A DNA stretch of 64,000 nt from Marinobacter changyiensis (GTDB lineage: Bacteria; Pseudomonadota; Gammaproteobacteria; Pseudomonadales; Oleiphilaceae), in assembly GCF_009193265.1 (NCBI RefSeq), contig NZ_VZZZ01000004.1, positions 248,001-312,000 on the forward strand, written 5' to 3'. Made by a program: the position numbers and the translations under genes. Positions 60,642-64,000 of this stretch are shown piece after piece (the first letter of the stretch is position 1; every line of letters starts with the position of its first letter). The notes beneath the pieces are model-generated. The model was given only the letters and a program-made list of their open reading frames with translations, was not told the origin of the DNA and searched no databases.

Positions 60642-62567
60642 GTGACGATTCGAAATCTTTTTATTACTACCGTCTCAGCACTGATTGTTCTGATCATGGC
60701 TGTGGCAAGCACCTTGATTGCCTGGGAGACCCGGGATGCCATCGAGACCGACGTGCTTGATCAGCGCAACGAGTTGAGGGGCAACGTCCTCAGAATTCTG
60801 TCCGTTACCGACGATCTCATGGCCAAGCGCGTTGAAAGTTCCCTGAGCCTGTTGACGGCCAGAGGCCAACAACTCGGGGCACCGCGAATCGAGGGGTACG
60901 AGGCGGTTGCCGGTAAGGAGACACCCGCGCTCTTTCTCGGCGACGTACTGGTCAACAACAACTACGGCCTGGTGGATGGTGTCACCGCGGTTATGGGTGG
61001 GACCGCCACCCTCTTTGTGAAGGACGGCCAGGACTATGTCCGTGTGTCCACCAACGTAAAGAAACAGGATGGTGCACGAGCCACCGGTACCACGCTGAAC
61101 CTCAACGGCGCAGCCGGGCAAGCCATCCAGCGTGGAGAAGCCTATTTTGGCCAGGTGGAAATTCTTGGTAACCCCTACCTTACCGCCTACAACCCCATGC
61201 TCAACAGGGCCGGCGAAACTGTCGGTATCTGGTACGTGGGTTATTCAGCCGACCTGACGGAATTGAGCGGCGCCATTACCTCAGCCCGCCTGCTGGATAA
61301 CGGATTCGTGGGACTCGTGGATGATCACGGCGAGGTGCGAATGCATTCGGATGTGATCGAGATCGACAAGATTAGCGAGATTCTGGAAACCACCCCGGAG
61401 GAGTGGCAGCTTGAGCAGACGGCCTTCGAGCCCTGGGGGTACAGTGTTGTTACCGGCTACGCAACGGACGAAGTGTCCGACATGGTCTGGGCCCAGATTA
61501 CGCGCGCCGTGTTGATGATTGCCGTTGGCGGTCTTGTCATTATCGTCTGCCTCGGGGTGCTGGTGCAGCTGGTCATTGCCAAGCCGCTACAGAAAATGAA
61601 CGAGGCCATCAACGACATCGCCCAGGGGGAGGGCGACCTTACGGCTCGTTTCAATCCGACCACAACCAACGAGTTGGACCTGATGGCCAGGGGCTTTGAT
61701 AAGCTTATAGACCGGCTGCAAACCACGATTATGGACACCAAGGGCTCGACCCAAAGCCTGCTGGATGCATCCGGAAATCTCAAAGCGATCGCCTCGGAAT
61801 CCGAATCGGTACTATACCGTCAGAACCAGCAAACGGAGCAGGTGGCGACCGCTATGAACGAAATGAGCGCGACCGCCCAAACCGTTGCCGAAAGTGCTGC
61901 AAGGGCAGAGAATTTGGCCAAGGAAGCCGATCACTCCGCAGAAAACGGACAGGCCCTGATTGAGGAAACCACCCGGACCATCGCCAAACAACTTGAGAAT
62001 GGCGAGCGCTCGGTCAGTTCCAGCGCATCACTCAAAAATGCCTCCGAAAACATCGGCAGCATTTTGTCTGTTATCGAGAATATTTCCGGACAGACCAATC
62101 TTCTTGCCCTGAATGCTGCCATCGAAGCCGCCAGGGCCGGCGAACATGGCCGTGGTTTTGCCGTGGTATCGGAAGAGGTGCGTAATCTCGCAAGCCGGAC
62201 CCAGGATTCTGTCAAGGAAATCCAGGATCAGATCCAATACCTGCAGGAAGGGGTCAAGAGTGTGGTTGAAGTGATCATCGATGGCACTCGGCTTGCCGAA
62301 GAAGCCAATGGCACGATCACGGAGACTGGAGCGGCTATCGAGCAGTTACGCACGGGTGTTCGCGCCATCCGCGACACCAATATTGAAATGGCCAGTGCTG
62401 CAGAGCAGCAGAGCCAGGTGTCCGAGGACATTAACAAGCGACTTGAGGAAATCCGGCAAATGGCAGGCATGAGCGATGAAAATGCCGGGTCGACAAATGA
62501 AGCGGCGGAGAAGGTGAGGACCGTGGTCGAGCAATTGCAGGCCAAACTCGACAAGTACAAAACCTGA
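60642..62567 (+). CDS. Methyl-accepting chemotaxis protein
   Basis: A 641-residue transmembrane chemoreceptor. TM1 spans about residues 5-27, a periplasmic Cache-type sensing region about 30-275, TM2 about 286-308, and HAMP about 308-362. The signalling domain has its hairpin tip at about 474-512 ([39 protein letters not shown]). The ligand is unknown. No C-terminal pentapeptide tether is present (it ends DKYKT). The start is GTG at 60642 with GGGAG upstream. Confidence 0.94.
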   Translation: MTIRNLFITTVSALIVLIMAVASTLIAWETRDAIETDVLDQRNELRGNVLRILSVTDDLMAKRVESSLSLLTARGQQLGAPRIEGYEAVAGKETPALFLGDVLVNNNYGLVDGVTAVMGGTATLFVKDGQDYVRVSTNVKKQDGARATGTTLNLNGAAGQAIQRGEAYFGQVEILGNPYLTAYNPMLNRAGETVGIWYVGYSADLTELSGAITSARLLDNGFVGLVDDHGEVRMHSDVIEIDKISEILETTPEEWQLEQTAFEPWGYSVVTGYATDEVSDMVWAQITRAVLMIAVGGLVIIVCLGVLVQLVIAKPLQKMNEAINDIAQGEGDLTARFNPTTTNELDLMARGFDKLIDRLQTTIMDTKGSTQSLLDASGNLKAIASESESVLYRQNQQTEQVATAMNEMSATAQTVAESAARAENLAKEADHSAENGQALIEETTRTIAKQLENGERSVSSSASLKNASENIGSILSVIENISGQTNLLALNAAIEAARAGEHGRGFAVVSEEVRNLASRTQDSVKEIQDQIQYLQEGVKSVVEVIIDGTRLAEEANGTITETGAAIEQLRTGVRAIRDTNIEMASAAEQQSQVSEDINKRLEEIRQMAGMSDENAGSTNEAAEKVRTVVEQLQAKLDKYKT

Positions 62568-62574
62568 CGTTGCT

Positions 62575-62609
62575 GGCATTACGCCGGCATTGACAGGGTA
62601 ATGCCTTTT
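62575..62609 (+). terminator. Probable terminator after the chemoreceptor gene
   Basis: GGCATTAC and GTAATGCC form an 8-bp stem around a 15-nt loop, followed by TTTT. Confidence 0.6.
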
Positions 62610-62845
62610 GCAACGATGCTCTTTAAGGCAAAACTGGTGTCGACGTGTTTGCATAGGGGTTCATTAGCGGTACATCGCCAGGAAGATGGAGGCAACTATA
62701 CAACTGGTACTGAATTCCCTACCCTGAGCAGTGGTTATTCCAGGTCGTCCTTGTAGTCCGGGTAAAGTCAGGCACCATCAGGCCCGGGCTATTAACGCCA
62801 ATCCTGTCAGCGCTCCACGCATTTTTGCCAAATTGGGAAGACAAC

Positions 62846-64000
62846 ATGAACGATGATCGGACGTTGTTGGAATCCCAGCAGGCCATTCATCAGCTGATTG
62901 CCCGGCAACTGCCGCTGAACGAAACCCTGAACGCAATTACGGTCTGGATCAACAGAACTCTTCCGGAAGCTCTGGTGTCAGTCATGCGGTTTGATCAGGA
63001 ACTCAACACGTTGAGCCTCGTGCCCAGTTCCTGGTTTTCGGAGCGCTTTCTTGAGGTCATGCAGGGCCTGCCGGTTATTGCCAAGCTGGGCACCTGCGGT
63101 ACCGCTGCCTATGAGCGCCGGTTGATTGTCACCGAAGACATTCGCGAGGATTCGCGCTGGGAGGGGTATCACGACATCGCTGAGGCCGAAGGCCTGCGAG
63201 CCTGCTGGTCGCTACCAATTATTACTGGTCAAGGAGAGTTGCTCGGAACCTTTGCCACCTATTATCGCTATCCGATGTCTCCAACGGAGTTTGATCAAAG
63301 AAGTCTTGAATGTGGTGCTGCGCTTGCGGTACTTGTGTTACTGCGTGATCGCGATACCCGAGACCATCTTGCCCTGTCGGAATGGCATCAAGCGCTGTTC
63401 AACAATCAGCCGGATGGTGTCTTCGCCCTCGATCTCCAGGGCTATTTCCAGAGCTGCAACGCGGCGCTAGAGTGCATCGCGGGCTATTCACAATCCGATA
63501 TCGTAGGCGCGCACTTCAACGAATTTGTGGAGCCGAGTTACCGGGAGCGGACCCTGGCTGCTTTCAAAAACGCCCGGCGTGGCGAATCGGTGACCTACGA
63601 AATTCAGGCAACTCACAAGGCCGGGCATTGCTACCATCTGGAGATCTCCAATTTCCCAGTGGTCGTTGGGGAAAACATCGTCGGCGTATACGGCGTCTGC
63701 CGAGATATTACCCGACGCAGTGAGCGGGATACCGAATTGCGTATGCTTAAGCGGGGTGTCGAGGCCAGCCCTCACGGCATCGTCATGGTCGACGCACGTC
63801 AACCGGATTTGCCGCTGGTTTACGTCAATTCGTCGTTCCTGACGATGACAGGCTATTCCGAGGCGGAGATCCTGGGTCACAATTGCCGCTTTCTGCAGGG
63901 CGACAATACGGATTTGACGAGCATTGACCGGATTCGCGCAGGGTTGCGCGACCAGACCGAGGTGGACGTCGTACTGAGGAACTACCGCAAGGATGGGACG
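62846..64000 (+). CDS. GAF-PAS-LOV sensory protein (partial, runs off the window)
   Basis: At least 385 residues are open from ATG 62846 to the window end, with GGGAAG upstream. A GAF domain spans about residues 15-175. A first PAS domain spans about 180-300, ending GVYGVCRDITRRSE. A second PAS domain, from about 305, has the LOV photoreceptor signature GHNCRFLQG with the flavin-adduct Cys347, followed by LRNYRKDG. Conserved LOV features YVNSSFLTMTGY are also present. The output domain, commonly GGDEF-EAL or histidine kinase, lies outside the window. Blue-light sensing is an inference from the motif. Confidence 0.88.
   Translation, partial: MNDDRTLLESQQAIHQLIARQLPLNETLNAITVWINRTLPEALVSVMRFDQELNTLSLVPSSWFSERFLEVMQGLPVIAKLGTCGTAAYERRLIVTEDIREDSRWEGYHDIAEAEGLRACWSLPIITGQGELLGTFATYYRYPMSPTEFDQRSLECGAALAVLVLLRDRDTRDHLALSEWHQALFNNQPDGVFALDLQGYFQSCNAALECIAGYSQSDIVGAHFNEFVEPSYRERTLAAFKNARRGESVTYEIQATHKAGHCYHLEISNFPVVVGENIVGVYGVCRDITRRSERDTELRMLKRGVEASPHGIVMVDARQPDLPLVYVNSSFLTMTGYSEAEILGHNCRFLQGDNTDLTSIDRIRAGLRDQTEVDVVLRNYRKDGT

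Overview
The window reads as chromosomal DNA of a marine gammaproteobacterium, most likely Marinobacter or a close relative. This is inferred from gene order and protein character: scpAB-rluB and smc-zipA-ligA blocks, an sdh-suc supercluster, flgA next to cheV-cheR, and gacA-uvrC-pgsA-tRNA. No database search was run. Most of the window is dense core genome. One stretch, about 38.1-47.9 kb, is clearly accessory.

Layout. 0-3 kb: the 3' end of topA, a beta-hydroxyacid dehydrogenase gene and gltA (both minus strand). 3.5-14.8 kb: sdhCDAB-sucAB-lpd-sucCD in one direction. Together with the divergent gltA this encodes much of the oxidative TCA cycle, and the gltA/sdhC gap carries back-to-back promoters. 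14.9-18.7 kb: trpS and scpA-scpB-rluB. 18.7-27.6 kb: a diguanylate cyclase, a GntR regulator, then smc-zipA-ligA (chromosome segregation, division, replication). 27.6-31 kb: CBS protein, mnmC and a cyclophilin. 31.1-34.8 kb: flgN-flgM-flgA (minus) and cheV-cheR (plus), with a clear sigma-28 promoter before flgM. 34.8-37.9 kb: cupin, lipocalin, DUF938 methyltransferase and an AEC transporter.

38.1-47.9 kb is a genomic island at the 3' end of a tRNA-Ser(GGA) gene. A 55-bp copy of the tRNA 3' end plus its terminator lies at 38071-38125, matching 47864-47918. A perfect 60-bp direct repeat (38154-38213 and 47775-47834) bounds the cargo. The cargo is a broken STAND-type AAA ATPase, a secreted lipase with a co-transcribed secreted partner carrying duplicated Ca-loop modules, an amidase, and a Phd/VapC-type toxin-antitoxin pair with a third small gene. 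No integrase or transposase is visible.

48-55.9 kb is core again: acylphosphatase, a YheU-like protein, GacA/UvrY, uvrC, pgsA, a four-gene Mla-type lipid transporter, tRNA-Gly and tRNA-Cys. 56-60 kb: selO, a ketopantoate-reductase-like gene and an SDR. 60.2-64 kb is a signalling stretch: a diguanylate cyclase remnant, a chemoreceptor, and the start of a GAF-PAS-LOV sensor that runs off the window and keeps the flavin-binding cysteine of blue-light receptors.
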